Shown here piece by piece: positions 16,678 to 25,287 of a stretch of DNA of 64,000 nt (positions are counted from its first letter, which is position 1; each line of letters opens with the position of its first letter). Made by a program: the position numbers and the translations under genes. Below the pieces are notes generated by a model that searched no databases, was not told where the DNA came from, and saw nothing but the letters and a program-made list of their open reading frames with translations. Source of the stretch: Pseudomonas cedrina subsp. cedrina (GTDB lineage Bacteria; Pseudomonadota; Gammaproteobacteria; Pseudomonadales; Pseudomonadaceae); NCBI RefSeq assembly GCF_001983175.1, contig NZ_MNPW01000010.1:124001-188000 (forward strand), written 5' to 3'.

Positions 16678-16790
16678 GATCGTTCCCACGCTCCGCGTGG
16701 GAATGCCGCCCTGGACGCTCCGCGTCCGCTCTTAAGATCGTGACGCAGAGCGTCACAGGATGCATTCCCACGCAGAGCGTGGGAACGATC
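16678..16790. repeat. REP pair, GATCGTTCCCACGC family, inside the dgcA-dgcB gap
   Basis: GATCGTTCCCACGCTCCGCG at the left and its complement GCGTGGGAACGATC at the right, with inner GACGC..GCGTC hairpins. It starts 7 bases after the dgcA stop codon and ends 17 bases before the dgcB start. Confidence 0.9.
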
Positions 16791-16807
16791 ATAGTGGGAG
16801 CTTCACC

Positions 16808-18754
16808 ATGTTGAATACCGTGCTTCCCATCCTTCTGTTTGCCGCCCTGGGCCTTGCGGTTCTTGGCGCGCTGCGGCGTGTCGCCATGTGGCGCCGTGGC
16901 CGCGCGTCGAAAGTCGACCTGCTCGGTGGCCTGCTGGCCATGCCCAAGCGCTACATGGTCGACCTGCACCATGTGGTCGCCCGCGACAAATACATCGCCA
17001 ACACCCACGTCGCTACCGCGTTGGGCTTCGTGCTGTCGGCGCTGCTGGCGATCCTGGTGCATGGTTTCGGCCTGCAGAACCGTATCCTCGGCTACGCGCT
17101 GCTGCTGGCCTCGACATTGATGTTTGTCGGCGCCATCTTCATGTACCTGCGCCGCCGCCACCCGCCTTCGCGTCTGTCCAAAGGCCCGTGGATGCGCCTG
17201 CCGAAAAGCCTGATGGCGTTCTCGGTGAGTTTCTTCCTTGTCACACTGCCGGTGGCCGGGATTCTTCCCGCCGAATTCGGCGGCTGGCTGCTCGCCGCGC
17301 TGCTCGGCGTGGGCGTGCTGTGGGGCGTGTCCGAAATGTTCTTCGGCATGACCTGGGGCGGCCCGATGAAGCACGCCTTCGCCGGTGCCCTGCACCTGGC
17401 CTGGCACCGTCGCGCCGAACGTTTTGGTGGCGGCCGCTCCACCGGTTTGAAACCGCTGGACCTCAGCGACAAGACCGCGCCATTGGGCGTGGAAAAACCC
17501 AAGGACTTCACCTGGAACCAGTTGCTCGGCTTCGATGCCTGCGTGCAGTGCGGCAAGTGCGAAGCCGCCTGCCCGGCGTTCGCCGCCGGCCAGCCGCTGA
17601 ACCCGAAAAAGCTGATCCAGGACATGGTGGTCGGCCTGGCCGGCGGCACCGATGCCAAATTCGCCGGCAGCCCGTATCCCGGCAAACCTATCGGCGAACA
17701 CGGCGGCAACCCGCACCAGCCGATCGTCAACGGCCTGGTGGACGCCGAGACCCTGTGGTCCTGCACCACCTGCCGCGCCTGCGTGGAAGAGTGCCCGATG
17801 ATGATTGAGCACGTGGATGCCATCGTCGACATGCGCCGCCACCTCACCCTGGAAAAAGGCGCCACGCCGAACAAGGGCGCCGAAGTCCTCGAAAACCTGA
17901 TCGCCACCGACAACCCTGGCGGCTTCGCCCCGGGCGGTCGCCTGAACTGGGCGGCGGACCTGAACCTGCCGTTGCTCAGTGAAAAGGGCAACTGCGAGGT
18001 GCTGTTCTGGGTCGGCGACGGCGCCTTCGACATGCGCAACCAGCGCACCCTGCGCGCGTTCGTCAAAGTGCTCAAAGCCGCCGGCGTGGACTTCGCCGTG
18101 CTCGGCCTGGAAGAGCGCGACAGCGGCGACGTGGCCCGGCGTCTGGGTGATGAAGCGACGTTCCAACTGCTCGCCTCGCGCAATATCCAGACGTTGGCCA
18201 AGTACAGCTTCAAGCGCATCGTCACCTGCGACCCGCACAGCTTCCATGTATTGAAAAATGAGTACGGCGCCTTCAACGGCAACTACGTCGTGCAGCACCA
18301 CAGCACCTTCATGGCCGAGCTGATCGGCGACGGCGCGCTGAACCTGGGCCAGCACAAAGGCACCAGCGTGACCTATCACGACCCGTGCTACCTGGGCCGC
18401 TATAACGGTGAATACGAGGCGCCGCGCCAAGTGCTGCGCGCGTTGGGCATCGAGGTCAAGGAGATGCAACGCTCGGGCTTCCGTTCGCGCTGCTGCGGCG
18501 GCGGCGGCGGAGCGCCGATCACTGACATTCCCGGCAAGCAACGTATCCCGGACATGCGCATGGACGACATCCGCGAAACCGGCGCCGAGCTGGTGGCCGT
18601 GGGCTGCCCGCAGTGCACCGCGATGCTCGAAGGCGTGGTCGAACCGCGTCCGCTGATCAAGGACATCGCCGAGCTGGTGGCCGACGCGTTGCTGGAAGAC
18701 GCCGCACCCGCCAAAGCTCCCCCTAAACGTGAACTTGCGCAGGTGCACATATGA
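16808..18754 (+). CDS. dgcB: Dimethylglycine demethylase subunit DgcB (membrane iron-sulfur oxidoreductase)
   Basis: 648 residues from the ATG at 16808 (MLNTVLPILLFAALGLAVLG); the frame opens 48 bases earlier inside the REP, which is not credible. The N-terminal ~200 residues contain several membrane segments (DUF3483-like). Two complete 4Fe-4S motifs follow, CVQCGKCEAACP and CTTCRACVEECP, and then a C-terminal HdrB-type CCG domain (CCGGGGGAP, GCPQC). It probably passes electrons from DgcA to the ETF and quinone pool. It overlaps the next gene by 4 bases. Confidence 0.9.
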   Translation: MLNTVLPILLFAALGLAVLGALRRVAMWRRGRASKVDLLGGLLAMPKRYMVDLHHVVARDKYIANTHVATALGFVLSALLAILVHGFGLQNRILGYALLLASTLMFVGAIFMYLRRRHPPSRLSKGPWMRLPKSLMAFSVSFFLVTLPVAGILPAEFGGWLLAALLGVGVLWGVSEMFFGMTWGGPMKHAFAGALHLAWHRRAERFGGGRSTGLKPLDLSDKTAPLGVEKPKDFTWNQLLGFDACVQCGKCEAACPAFAAGQPLNPKKLIQDMVVGLAGGTDAKFAGSPYPGKPIGEHGGNPHQPIVNGLVDAETLWSCTTCRACVEECPMMIEHVDAIVDMRRHLTLEKGATPNKGAEVLENLIATDNPGGFAPGGRLNWAADLNLPLLSEKGNCEVLFWVGDGAFDMRNQRTLRAFVKVLKAAGVDFAVLGLEERDSGDVARRLGDEATFQLLASRNIQTLAKYSFKRIVTCDPHSFHVLKNEYGAFNGNYVVQHHSTFMAELIGDGALNLGQHKGTSVTYHDPCYLGRYNGEYEAPRQVLRALGIEVKEMQRSGFRSRCCGGGGGAPITDIPGKQRIPDMRMDDIRETGAELVAVGCPQCTAMLEGVVEPRPLIKDIAELVADALLEDAAPAKAPPKRELAQVHI

Positions 18755-19971
18755 GCGACATTATCCGCCGCGACCCACGGGCCGAATGGATCGCCCGTAA
18801 CCGCCTGCACCCGTTGCACGCGGCGATGCAGCCGGTGCAACACAGTTGGATGGGGCCTAACGGCGTCATCCGCAAGAATGTGCATGGCATGGGGTTTATC
18901 GGCCCCAATGGAATCAAGCGCATCGACCGCAGCGGCGCCCAGCAGGGCGGCGCCGCCAAACGCACGGCGGCTGTGGAGGTGCAACTGCCGCTGCATCAGG
19001 TCCCGACCCCGGCGTTCTACATCAATGTGGTGCCGGACATGGTCGGCGGTCGCTTGAGCAGCCACGACCGCGATTTGCTCGGCCTGGCCCGGCAACTGGC
19101 CGGCAACGACGGCGCGGTGCTGGCCGTGGTGTTTGGTGACCACAAGGAAACGGCCTTTGCCACCGCCGGTGTGGATCGCCTGCTGGTGCTGGAAGGCCGT
19201 GAATTCGACGGTTATTCACCGGAGCAGCGCGTGCAGGGTTTGCGCGCTGTGGATAACCAGTTCAACCCGCGTCACTGGTTGCTGCCGGACAGCCGCAGCG
19301 GGGGCGGCGAACTGGGCCGGCGCTTTGCCGCCAGCCTCAAGGAACGCCCGGCCACACGGGTGTGGCAGATCAAAGGTAATGAGTGCATCGGCCGTGCCGG
19401 TGCTGGCCAGGAAGACCTGGCTCGACCCTTGGCGCGCCTGATCCTGGCCGGCGTCGAGTGCGCCGAGCCGGTCAGCGAGTCACGGCATGAAGCGTTGCCG
19501 GTGGAGTTACCCACAGCCCTGGCGCGCAGCCTGCCGCGTATCGAAGACCTCGGCGCGGTGGCCGTGGACCCGGCGGCGATTCCGATGGCCGAGGCCGAAT
19601 TCATTTTCTCCGGCGGCAATGGCGTGAAGGACTGGGCGCTTTTCCACCAGGCCGCCGCCGCCTTGGGCGCCACCGAAGGTGCCTCGCGGGTCGCCGTGGA
19701 CGATGGCTTCATGGCACGTGATCGCCAAGTCGGCGCCAGCGGCACCTGGGTCACGGCGCGGGTGTACGTGGCGGTGGGCATTTCCGGGGCGATCCAGCAC
19801 CTGCAGGGCATCGGTGCCTGCGACAAGGTGGTGGCGATCAACCTGGACCCTGGCTGCGACATGATCAAACGTGCCGACCTGTCGGTGATCGGCGAAAGCG
19901 CCGCGATACTGCAAGCCTTGATCGACGCGGTCGAGGTCTACCGCAACGGCGCCAAGCGCGATGCGGCTTAA
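18751..19971 (+). CDS. etfA: Electron transfer flavoprotein alpha subunit, dimethylglycine-operon type
   Basis: 406 residues. The C-terminal ~120 residues are the FAD-binding ETF-alpha domain (GASGTWVTARVYVAVGISG, GAIQHLQGI, VVAINLDP). The N-terminus carries about 90 residues not found in housekeeping ETF-alpha (about 310 residues): a WIARNRLHPLH segment, then two HxMGxxGPNG-like turns. It accepts electrons from the dgcAB demethylase with the beta subunit encoded next. It overlaps dgcB by the ATGA junction, showing translational coupling. Confidence 0.87.
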   Translation: MSDIIRRDPRAEWIARNRLHPLHAAMQPVQHSWMGPNGVIRKNVHGMGFIGPNGIKRIDRSGAQQGGAAKRTAAVEVQLPLHQVPTPAFYINVVPDMVGGRLSSHDRDLLGLARQLAGNDGAVLAVVFGDHKETAFATAGVDRLLVLEGREFDGYSPEQRVQGLRAVDNQFNPRHWLLPDSRSGGGELGRRFAASLKERPATRVWQIKGNECIGRAGAGQEDLARPLARLILAGVECAEPVSESRHEALPVELPTALARSLPRIEDLGAVAVDPAAIPMAEAEFIFSGGNGVKDWALFHQAAAALGATEGASRVAVDDGFMARDRQVGASGTWVTARVYVAVGISGAIQHLQGIGACDKVVAINLDPGCDMIKRADLSVIGESAAILQALIDAVEVYRNGAKRDAA

Positions 19972-19981
19972 GGAGTTGGTC

Positions 19982-20752
19982 ATGACGACAAATGTAATCA
20001 GCCTGGTGTCCATCGGCGCCCACCCCACCTCAGGGCGCCCGCGCCGTGCGGAGCAGGATGCGCGTGCCGTGGAGCTGGGGCTGCAATTGGCTGGGGATAA
20101 GTTGCAAGTGTTGCACGCCGGCAACATCGCCGAGCCGACCCTGCGCAGCTACCTGGGCATGGGCTTGCCACAGTTGCACGTGTTGGAACAACCGGCGGGC
20201 AGCGATGCGTTGCCGGTGCTCAGCGAGTACCTGCGCGACGCCGGCGCCCAGGTGGTGCTTGCCGGCAGCCAGGCCGAGACCGGTGAAGGTTCGGGCATGT
20301 TGCCGTTTCTGCTGGCCGAGCAATTGGGCTGGCCGCTGATTGTCGGGCTGGCGCAGGTGGAGTCCATCGACGCCGGCGTGGCCCATGTGCTGCAAGCGTT
20401 GCCGCGCGGTCAACGGCGGCGCTTGAAGGTGCGTTTGCCGTTTCTGGCGACGGTGGATAACGCCGCGCCCAAGCCGCGGCAAAGCGCCTACGGCCCGGCG
20501 CAGCGCGGCGAACTGGCGGCCCATGAAGTCGAGGTCGAACAGGACGAGTTATTCACAGGCGCCGTGCTGCAACCGGCCAAACCGCGGCCCAAGCGTCTCA
20601 AAGTGATCAAGGCCAAGAGCGGTGCTGATCGAATGAAAGCCGCGACGGCCAAGGCCAGTGGGGGTGGGGGGCAGGTGCTCAAGGGCGTCAGTCCAGAGGC
20701 CGGCGCCGAGGCCATCCTCAAGTTGTTAATAGAAGAGGGTGTCGTACGCTAA
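19982..20752 (+). CDS. etfB: Electron transfer flavoprotein beta subunit, dimethylglycine-operon type
   Basis: 256 residues from the ATG at 19982, preceded by AAGGAG; the in-frame start at 19961 lies inside etfA and is rejected. The core (ISLVSIGAHPTSGRPRRAEQD through LPFLATVDN) follows the ETF-beta adenine-nucleotide fold, but the sequence is divergent. A Lys/Ala/Gly-rich linker (about 195-230) precedes a C-terminal helix. Partner of the preceding alpha subunit; last gene of the dgc operon. Confidence 0.85.
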   Translation: MTTNVISLVSIGAHPTSGRPRRAEQDARAVELGLQLAGDKLQVLHAGNIAEPTLRSYLGMGLPQLHVLEQPAGSDALPVLSEYLRDAGAQVVLAGSQAETGEGSGMLPFLLAEQLGWPLIVGLAQVESIDAGVAHVLQALPRGQRRRLKVRLPFLATVDNAAPKPRQSAYGPAQRGELAAHEVEVEQDELFTGAVLQPAKPRPKRLKVIKAKSGADRMKAATAKASGGGGQVLKGVSPEAGAEAILKLLIEEGVVR

Positions 20753-20757
20753 TCCTT

Positions 20758-20847
20758 TGTGGGAGCTGGCTTGCCTGCGATGGCAGTGTGTCAGGCGCCA
20801 CATGAGCTGACTGTTCCACTGCTATCGCAGGCAAGCCAGCTCCCACA
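20758..20847. repeat. REP pair, TGTGGGAGCTGGC family
   Basis: TGTGGGAGCTGGCTTGCCTG and its complement about 42 bp apart, immediately after the etfB stop codon. Confidence 0.9.
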
Positions 20848-20869
20848 TTGGGATTGCAGTGTTTGTGAG

Positions 20870-21432
20870 ATTACCCACAATCCCTGTTGACCCGTCTGTG
20901 GATAACCTGTTCGCGGTTGTCCACAACCCCTGTAAATCAAGCCCTACAGCCTTCTGTACGAAAAACAACCAAGCTAACTGGCGGTTTTTCCTTGGGTTTT
21001 TCCCTGCTCCTGTTCATTTCTCCAAGCAGAGTTGCCCCCATACTCTGTTGGCGCTTCTGTGGATAAGGTGTTCGCTACCGGCTGCAGCCCTTATGAATCA
21101 AGGCTTTTACGCAATTGATCAAAATTTAACCGATTTGAGCTTTTGGCCGCGTTAAATCCCTGTAAACCACGATTTATGAAGGTTTCAGGTGGTTTTCCAC
21201 AGCGGTGCGTGAGTTGCCCCCAAAGTCTGTTGGCGGTTCTGTGGATAAGGTGTTCGCGTACCGCTACAGGGCACGTATAACGTGACCTTCACCGCTTTGA
21301 TCAATAATTAACCAAAGGCCTGTTAAAACCGGGAAACTGAATAAGTCACGGATTTTCTTGATTTAATTTCAGGCGGGGAGCGCACTTGCCCACAATTGCT
21401 GTGGGTGGCTCTGTGGATAAGTTGTTGGGTAA
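20870..21432. repeat. Four-copy degenerate repeat carrying DnaA boxes
   Basis: The exact 9-mer TGTGGATAA (complement of the DnaA box TTATCCACA) occurs at 20897, 21058, 21240 and 21412, all in one orientation, spaced 161, 182 and 172 bp. Flanking sequence is also repeated: TTGCCC(C)CA about 30 bp before, CTGTTGGCG just before, and AAGGTGTTCGC just after in the two middle copies. One-mismatch boxes lie at 20917 (TTGTCCACA) and 21193 (TTTTCCACA). An IHF-like site (AATCAAGGCTTTT, one mismatch) is at 21096. Likely a DnaA-binding site cluster away from oriC. Confidence 0.65.
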
Positions 21433-21497
21433 AGGCTGGAAGGCAGGCGGGCATTGGGCTGGCAGGCGGTTGGATATTTTTTGTACAGCGCAAGATA

Positions 21498-21599
21498 CTG
21501 TAGGAGCGAGCTTGCTCGCGAAGAACTTGAGAGCGCTGCGTTAAACCTGGCACGCTGCGTTATCGTTGACGTTCTTCGCGAGCAAGCTCGCTCCTACAG
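21498..21599. repeat. REP pair, GTAGGAGCGAGC family
   Basis: CTGTAGGAGCGAGCTTGCTC and its complement about 55 bp apart, 10 bases from the end of gbcA. Confidence 0.9.
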
Positions 21600-21609
21600 T
21601 GGGTGGTGA

Positions 21610-22905
21610 TTACTCGTGTGCGGCCACGCCCTTGAGGTACGGCGCCGGCGCCGCGCCGAGGTTGTTGAGCATGCGCTCGCTGTACCAGTCCACGAAGTTC
21701 ACCACGCCGAACTCATAGGTCTGGGAATACGGGCCAGGCTGATAGGCGGTGGAGTTGATGCCGCGCTGGTTCTCTTCGGCCAGGCGACGGTCCTGGTCGT
21801 TGGTGGCGTCCCACACCTGGCGCATGCGCTCCACGTCGTAGTCCACGCCTTCCACGGCATCCTTGTGCACGATCCACTTGGTGGTGACCATGGTTTCCTG
21901 GGCGCTGATCGGCCACACGGTGAACACGATGATGTGGTCGCCCATGCAGTGGTTCCACGAGTGCGGCAGGTGCAGGATGCGCATCGAGCCCAGGTCCGGG
22001 TTCTTGATGCGGCCCATGAGTTTGGCGCAGCCCTGTTTGCCGTCCAGGGTCATCGACACGGTGCCCTTGAGCAGCGGCATACGCACGATGCGGTTACGCA
22101 GGCCGAAGCTGGCGTGGGCGTAAGGGATTTTTTCGGCATCCCACGCAGCGGCCGAAGCGGCAACGTGGTCCTTGAACGCCTGGTCGGCGCGTGGGTCGGT
22201 GACGTCGTCCCATTCCAGCAGGGTTTTGAGCAGTTCCGGGTGCGAGGCGTTGCAGTGGTAGCACTCGCGGTTGTTTTCCAGTACCAGCTTCCAGTTGGCT
22301 TTCTCGAACAAGGTGGTCTGGATCGCCACCTTGGTATTCTCCATGTCGTACGGTTCCATGTAGTGGTTGAGCGTCGACAGGAAGTCATCGATGGCCGGCG
22401 GGTTCTCGGCCAGGCTGATGAAGATGTAGCCGCCGGCGGTCTTCACATTCACCGGCTTGAGGCCGTACTGCTTCATGTCGAAGTCGGCGCCCATCTCGGT
22501 GCCGGCGAACAGCAGGCGCCCGTCCAGCTCGTAGGTCCACTGGTGATAGTGGCAAACAAGCTTGGCAACCTTGCCCTTGTCGCTGGTGCACAAGCGCGAG
22601 CCACGGTGGCGGCACACGTTGTGAAACGCATGCACCACGCCTTCGGCGCCACGGATGACGATGATCGGGTTCTTGCCCACTTGCAGGGTCAGGTAGTTGC
22701 CCTTGGTGGGGATCTCGCAGGTCATGCCGGCGATCAACCACTCTTTCTGGAAGATCTCCTGCATGTCGATATCAAACAGCCGCTCATCAGAGTAGAACGG
22801 CTGTGGCAGCGAAAAAGTACGCTCGCGCTCGTGCAGCATCTGCGCGGTGGCCTTGCGTGCGGGTTCCAGCGGATCGCCCAAGCTTAAGGTTGCGGTGACG
22901 TCCAT
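21610..22905 (-). CDS. gbcA: Glycine betaine monooxygenase, Rieske oxygenase subunit GbcA
   Basis: 431 residues from the ATG at 22905 (MDVTATLSLGDPLEP), with GAGGA upstream; a longer start at 22926 is possible. The Rieske 2Fe-2S motif is CRHR (about residue 95) with CHYH 18 residues later; the mononuclear-iron site is in NNRECYHCNASHPELL. It converts glycine betaine to dimethylglycine and formaldehyde with electrons from GbcB. It is divergent from gbcB, and both are GbdR targets in other pseudomonads. Confidence 0.93.
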   Translation of the reverse strand: MDVTATLSLGDPLEPARKATAQMLHERERTFSLPQPFYSDERLFDIDMQEIFQKEWLIAGMTCEIPTKGNYLTLQVGKNPIIVIRGAEGVVHAFHNVCRHRGSRLCTSDKGKVAKLVCHYHQWTYELDGRLLFAGTEMGADFDMKQYGLKPVNVKTAGGYIFISLAENPPAIDDFLSTLNHYMEPYDMENTKVAIQTTLFEKANWKLVLENNRECYHCNASHPELLKTLLEWDDVTDPRADQAFKDHVAASAAAWDAEKIPYAHASFGLRNRIVRMPLLKGTVSMTLDGKQGCAKLMGRIKNPDLGSMRILHLPHSWNHCMGDHIIVFTVWPISAQETMVTTKWIVHKDAVEGVDYDVERMRQVWDATNDQDRRLAEENQRGINSTAYQPGPYSQTYEFGVVNFVDWYSERMLNNLGAAPAPYLKGVAAHE

Positions 22906-23087
22906 CGTGTGTGTCCTCATGGCCATTCTGTGTGGCCGGCGAATAGTGGCTGATCAGGTTTGCAGCAAGGCGTAAAGAAAGCGTCGTTGTTGGAAGCGAG
23001 TGTGGGCCCGGCGTTGCGTGGAACCTTATCCATGGGCGACATGGCCCAATCTGATCCCGACGCGCAAGCCCCTGTTATTGGGGGCTG

Positions 23088-23111
23088 GTCGCGGTAAGTA
23101 TGTGAATGTCG
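23088..23111. promoter_or_regulatory. GTCG half-sites in the gbcA/gbcB divergent region
   Basis: GTCGCGG at 23088 and GTCGCAG at 23108 are 20 bp apart, about 80-100 bp upstream of gbcB. The core matches that of the choX and cdhR repeats. Candidate GbdR half-sites; short matches, so weak. Confidence 0.3.
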
Positions 23112-23186
23112 CAGATAGGTAAGTGGACGGTTCTCGCGTTACGCAGAATCGCCACCATAAGGCCGACGTCGGCGGTGGAGAACAAC

Positions 23187-24287
23187 ATGTCCAATAGTTT
23201 CCTGAATCCGGTAACCACCCAGACCTGGGCCAATGGCCGGCACATCGTCCGTTGCGTCAAAGTCATCCAGGAAACCTGGGACGTGCGCACCTTCTGCTTC
23301 ATGGCCGACCAGCCGATCCTGTTCTTTTTCAAGCCGGGGCAATTCGTCACCCTGGAGCTGGAAATCGAAGGCCAGCCGATCATGCGTTCCTACACCATTT
23401 CCAGCTCGCCGTCGGTGCCGTACAGCTTTTCGGTGACCATCAAGCGCGTGCCGGGCGGCCGCGTTTCCAACTGGCTGCATGACACGCTGCACGAAGGCCA
23501 GGAGCTGGCGGTGCACGGGCCGGTCGGGCTGTTCAATGCCATCGACTTCCCAAGCCCCAAGGTGCTGTACCTGAGCGGCGGCGTCGGCATCACGCCGGTG
23601 ATGTCCATGGCGCGCTGGTTCTACGACACCAACGCCAATGTCGACATGACGTTTGTGCACAGCGCGCGCTCGCCCAAAGACATCATCTACCACCGCGAAC
23701 TGGAGCACATGGCGTCGCGGATCGACAACTTCAGCCTGCACCTGATCTGCGAGAAACACGGCCTGGGCGAACCTTGGGCGGGTTATCGCGGCTATCTGAA
23801 CCACAAGATGCTGGAACTGATGGTGCCGGACTTCCTTGAGCGCGAAGTGTTCTGCTGCGGCCCCACGCCCTACATGAGCGCTGTGAAGCGCCTGCTCGAA
23901 GCTGCCGGTTTCGACATGGCGCGTTACCACGAGGAGTCCTTTGGCGCCACGCCACCGGAAGCCCGTGCGGATGCGGTGGAGCAAGCCGAACAAGCGGCTG
24001 ATGCTCCGGAAGTCGACCTGGCTGACCTGCACCAGGTGGAATTCATCGCCTCGGGCAAAAGCATCCGTGTGGCCCCGGGCGAAACCGTGCATGCGGCGGC
24101 CGCCAAGCTGGGCTTGCTGATTCCCAAGGCCTGCGGCATGGGCATCTGCGGCACGTGCAAAGTGATGAAACTGGGTGGCGAGGTCGAGATGGAGCACAAC
24201 GGCGGGATTACCGAGGAAGACGAAGCCGAAGGTTACATCCTGTCGTGCTGCAGCGTGCCGAAGGGGGATGTGCGCATCGAGTTCTAG
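23187..24287 (+). CDS. gbcB: Glycine betaine monooxygenase reductase subunit GbcB
   Basis: 366 residues from the ATG at 23187 (MSNSFLNPVTTQTW), with GGAG just upstream; the frame opens 81 bases earlier without a ribosome site. An FAD-binding ferredoxin-reductase domain (MRSYTISSSPS, about 75-85) is followed by a NAD domain (YLSGGVGITPVMSMARW, CCGPTPYM) and a C-terminal plant-type 2Fe-2S ferredoxin (CGMGICGTCKV and LSCCSVPKG). It reduces the Rieske centre of GbcA. A REP pair follows 7 bases after the stop. Confidence 0.92.
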   Translation: MSNSFLNPVTTQTWANGRHIVRCVKVIQETWDVRTFCFMADQPILFFFKPGQFVTLELEIEGQPIMRSYTISSSPSVPYSFSVTIKRVPGGRVSNWLHDTLHEGQELAVHGPVGLFNAIDFPSPKVLYLSGGVGITPVMSMARWFYDTNANVDMTFVHSARSPKDIIYHRELEHMASRIDNFSLHLICEKHGLGEPWAGYRGYLNHKMLELMVPDFLEREVFCCGPTPYMSAVKRLLEAAGFDMARYHEESFGATPPEARADAVEQAEQAADAPEVDLADLHQVEFIASGKSIRVAPGETVHAAAAKLGLLIPKACGMGICGTCKVMKLGGEVEMEHNGGITEEDEAEGYILSCCSVPKGDVRIEF

Positions 24288-24293
24288 TTTTTA

Positions 24294-24405
24294 GATCGTT
24301 CCCACGCTCCGCGTGGTAACGCCTCCCGGGACGCTCAGCGTCCCGCTTGAGTGGTGGTGACGCGGAGCGTCCCGGTATGCATTCCCACGCAGAGTGGGAA
24401 CGATC
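24294..24405. repeat. REP pair, GATCGTTCCCACGC family (left flank of RAYT)
   Basis: GATCGTTCCCACGCTCCGCG and a complementary right end GTGGGAACGATC with inner GGACGC/GCGTCC hairpins. It lies 12 bases from the 3' end of the RAYT gene. Confidence 0.9.
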
Positions 24406-24417
24406 AGGGCACGATCT

Positions 24418-24951
24418 TCAGGACCAGCGTTGTATCTCGATTAATCCTTCCATTCCCGCATAGTTGCGAGCACTCGAGTACCGCCAGTGTTCCGCCAGAT
24501 CCACGTAACCCCGTTTCACTGGGTTGTGGTGAATGTAATCGAGCTTCTGGCGCATCACGCTCTCGCTGTACACCAACTCGGCATGTGAACCCTCCTGCCA
24601 CAGTTGATAAATCCGATCGGTCTTGTGCGCGCGTTTGCTGAAACGCAGCCGTTGTAATGCCCGCTCGGCGCCTTTGCTCTGCAGGTCATCAATGATGCTG
24701 CGGGCGGTGAAGGATTTGAATTGCCTGACGCACTTGGCCAGGTCGGGAGCCTGAGCGACGAAATGCAAGTGGTTTTCAAGGATGACGTAGCCATAAAGGT
24801 TCAAGTCTTTATGGCTTTGCTGATAGCGCCAGCAATCCAGCAGATGGCCGACGAGGTAGTCGCGGGTAAACAAAGGCAGCCACTCCATAACGGTGCATGT
24901 CAGGAAGTGCGGTTTTTCGGGTTCAGTGATGGTGTAGCGACTTCTGCCCAT
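24418..24951 (-). CDS. REP-associated tyrosine transposase (RAYT), IS200/IS605-like HUH nuclease
   Basis: 177 residues. The HUH metal motif is seen as NHLHF (YVILENHLHFVAQAPDL) and the catalytic Tyr in KLDYIHHNPVKRG, which with the C-terminal WRYSSARNY block is diagnostic for Y1 transposases of the RAYT class. RAYTs cut single-stranded REP DNA and are thought to spread REPs. REPs of the GATCGTTCCCACGC family flank the gene on both sides, so this is probably its cognate family. The frame appears intact. Confidence 0.93.
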   Translation of the reverse strand: MGRSRYTITEPEKPHFLTCTVMEWLPLFTRDYLVGHLLDCWRYQQSHKDLNLYGYVILENHLHFVAQAPDLAKCVRQFKSFTARSIIDDLQSKGAERALQRLRFSKRAHKTDRIYQLWQEGSHAELVYSESVMRQKLDYIHHNPVKRGYVDLAEHWRYSSARNYAGMEGLIEIQRWS

Positions 24952-24984
24952 GCATTCATCCTTGAATTTTTGGGGGGGAGGGCT

Positions 24985-25034
24985 GGACGCAGAGCGTCCG
25001 GGGATGCATTCCCACGCAGAGCGTGGGAACGATC
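24985..25034. repeat. Half-REP, GATCGTTCCCACGC family (right flank of RAYT)
   Basis: GGACGCAGAGCGTCC followed by GCATTCCCACGCAGAGCGTG and GGAACGATC: one arm of the pair, 33 bases upstream of the RAYT start. Confidence 0.88.
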
Positions 25035-25086
25035 AGCGTAGGAATGATCAAGTGGTTGGGTGATTAAGGAATGGTCAAGTTAACGG

Positions 25087-25287
25087 TTACTGGGCGTAGA
25101 TATGGACGACGAAGTGCTGGCCTGATGCTGTTAATTCATAGGCTTTGTCGTAGATCTTTAACGTCCTCGATGGCTCGCGAATGGTATCCCCGACTTTTGC
25201 GTACTTGCGGAACTCATCCCAATCAATAACGGTGGTGCTGACAGTGCCGTCGCTTTGCAGGGTGTTGCCGTTGCTTTGGTATTGCAT
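25087..25287 (-). CDS. Hypothetical 66-residue protein
   Basis: Not recognised. The ATG at 25287 is preceded by a good AGAGAGAG-type ribosome site, and the composition (IDWDEFRKYAKVGDTIREPS, then KIYDKAYELTASGQHFVVHIY) looks like a small folded domain rather than a chance frame. It has no signal peptide or membrane segment. It lies between the RAYT/REP unit and ltaE on the same strand. Confidence 0.5.
   Translation of the reverse strand: MQYQSNGNTLQSDGTVSTTVIDWDEFRKYAKVGDTIREPSRTLKIYDKAYELTASGQHFVVHIYAQ

Larger units (their letters stand above)
20753..21609. other. 857-base gene-free region between convergent etfB and gbcA, with DnaA-box cluster
   Basis: No coding frame is supported. It contains REP pairs at both ends (20758-20847 and 21498-21599) and, between them, a degenerate repeat with four exact DnaA boxes. 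Because both neighbouring genes end here, promoter functions are not expected. Confidence 0.75.

Noticed and set aside
16760..16807. N-terminal extension of dgcB (MHSHAERGND...)
   Set aside because: This is translated REP sequence; the start at 16808 has a GGGAG ribosome site and begins the first membrane helix.
22945..22965. Sigma-54-like TGGC...TTTGC upstream of gbcA
   Set aside because: The spacing between GG and GC is 12 rather than 10 bases, so it cannot function as a -24/-12 element.
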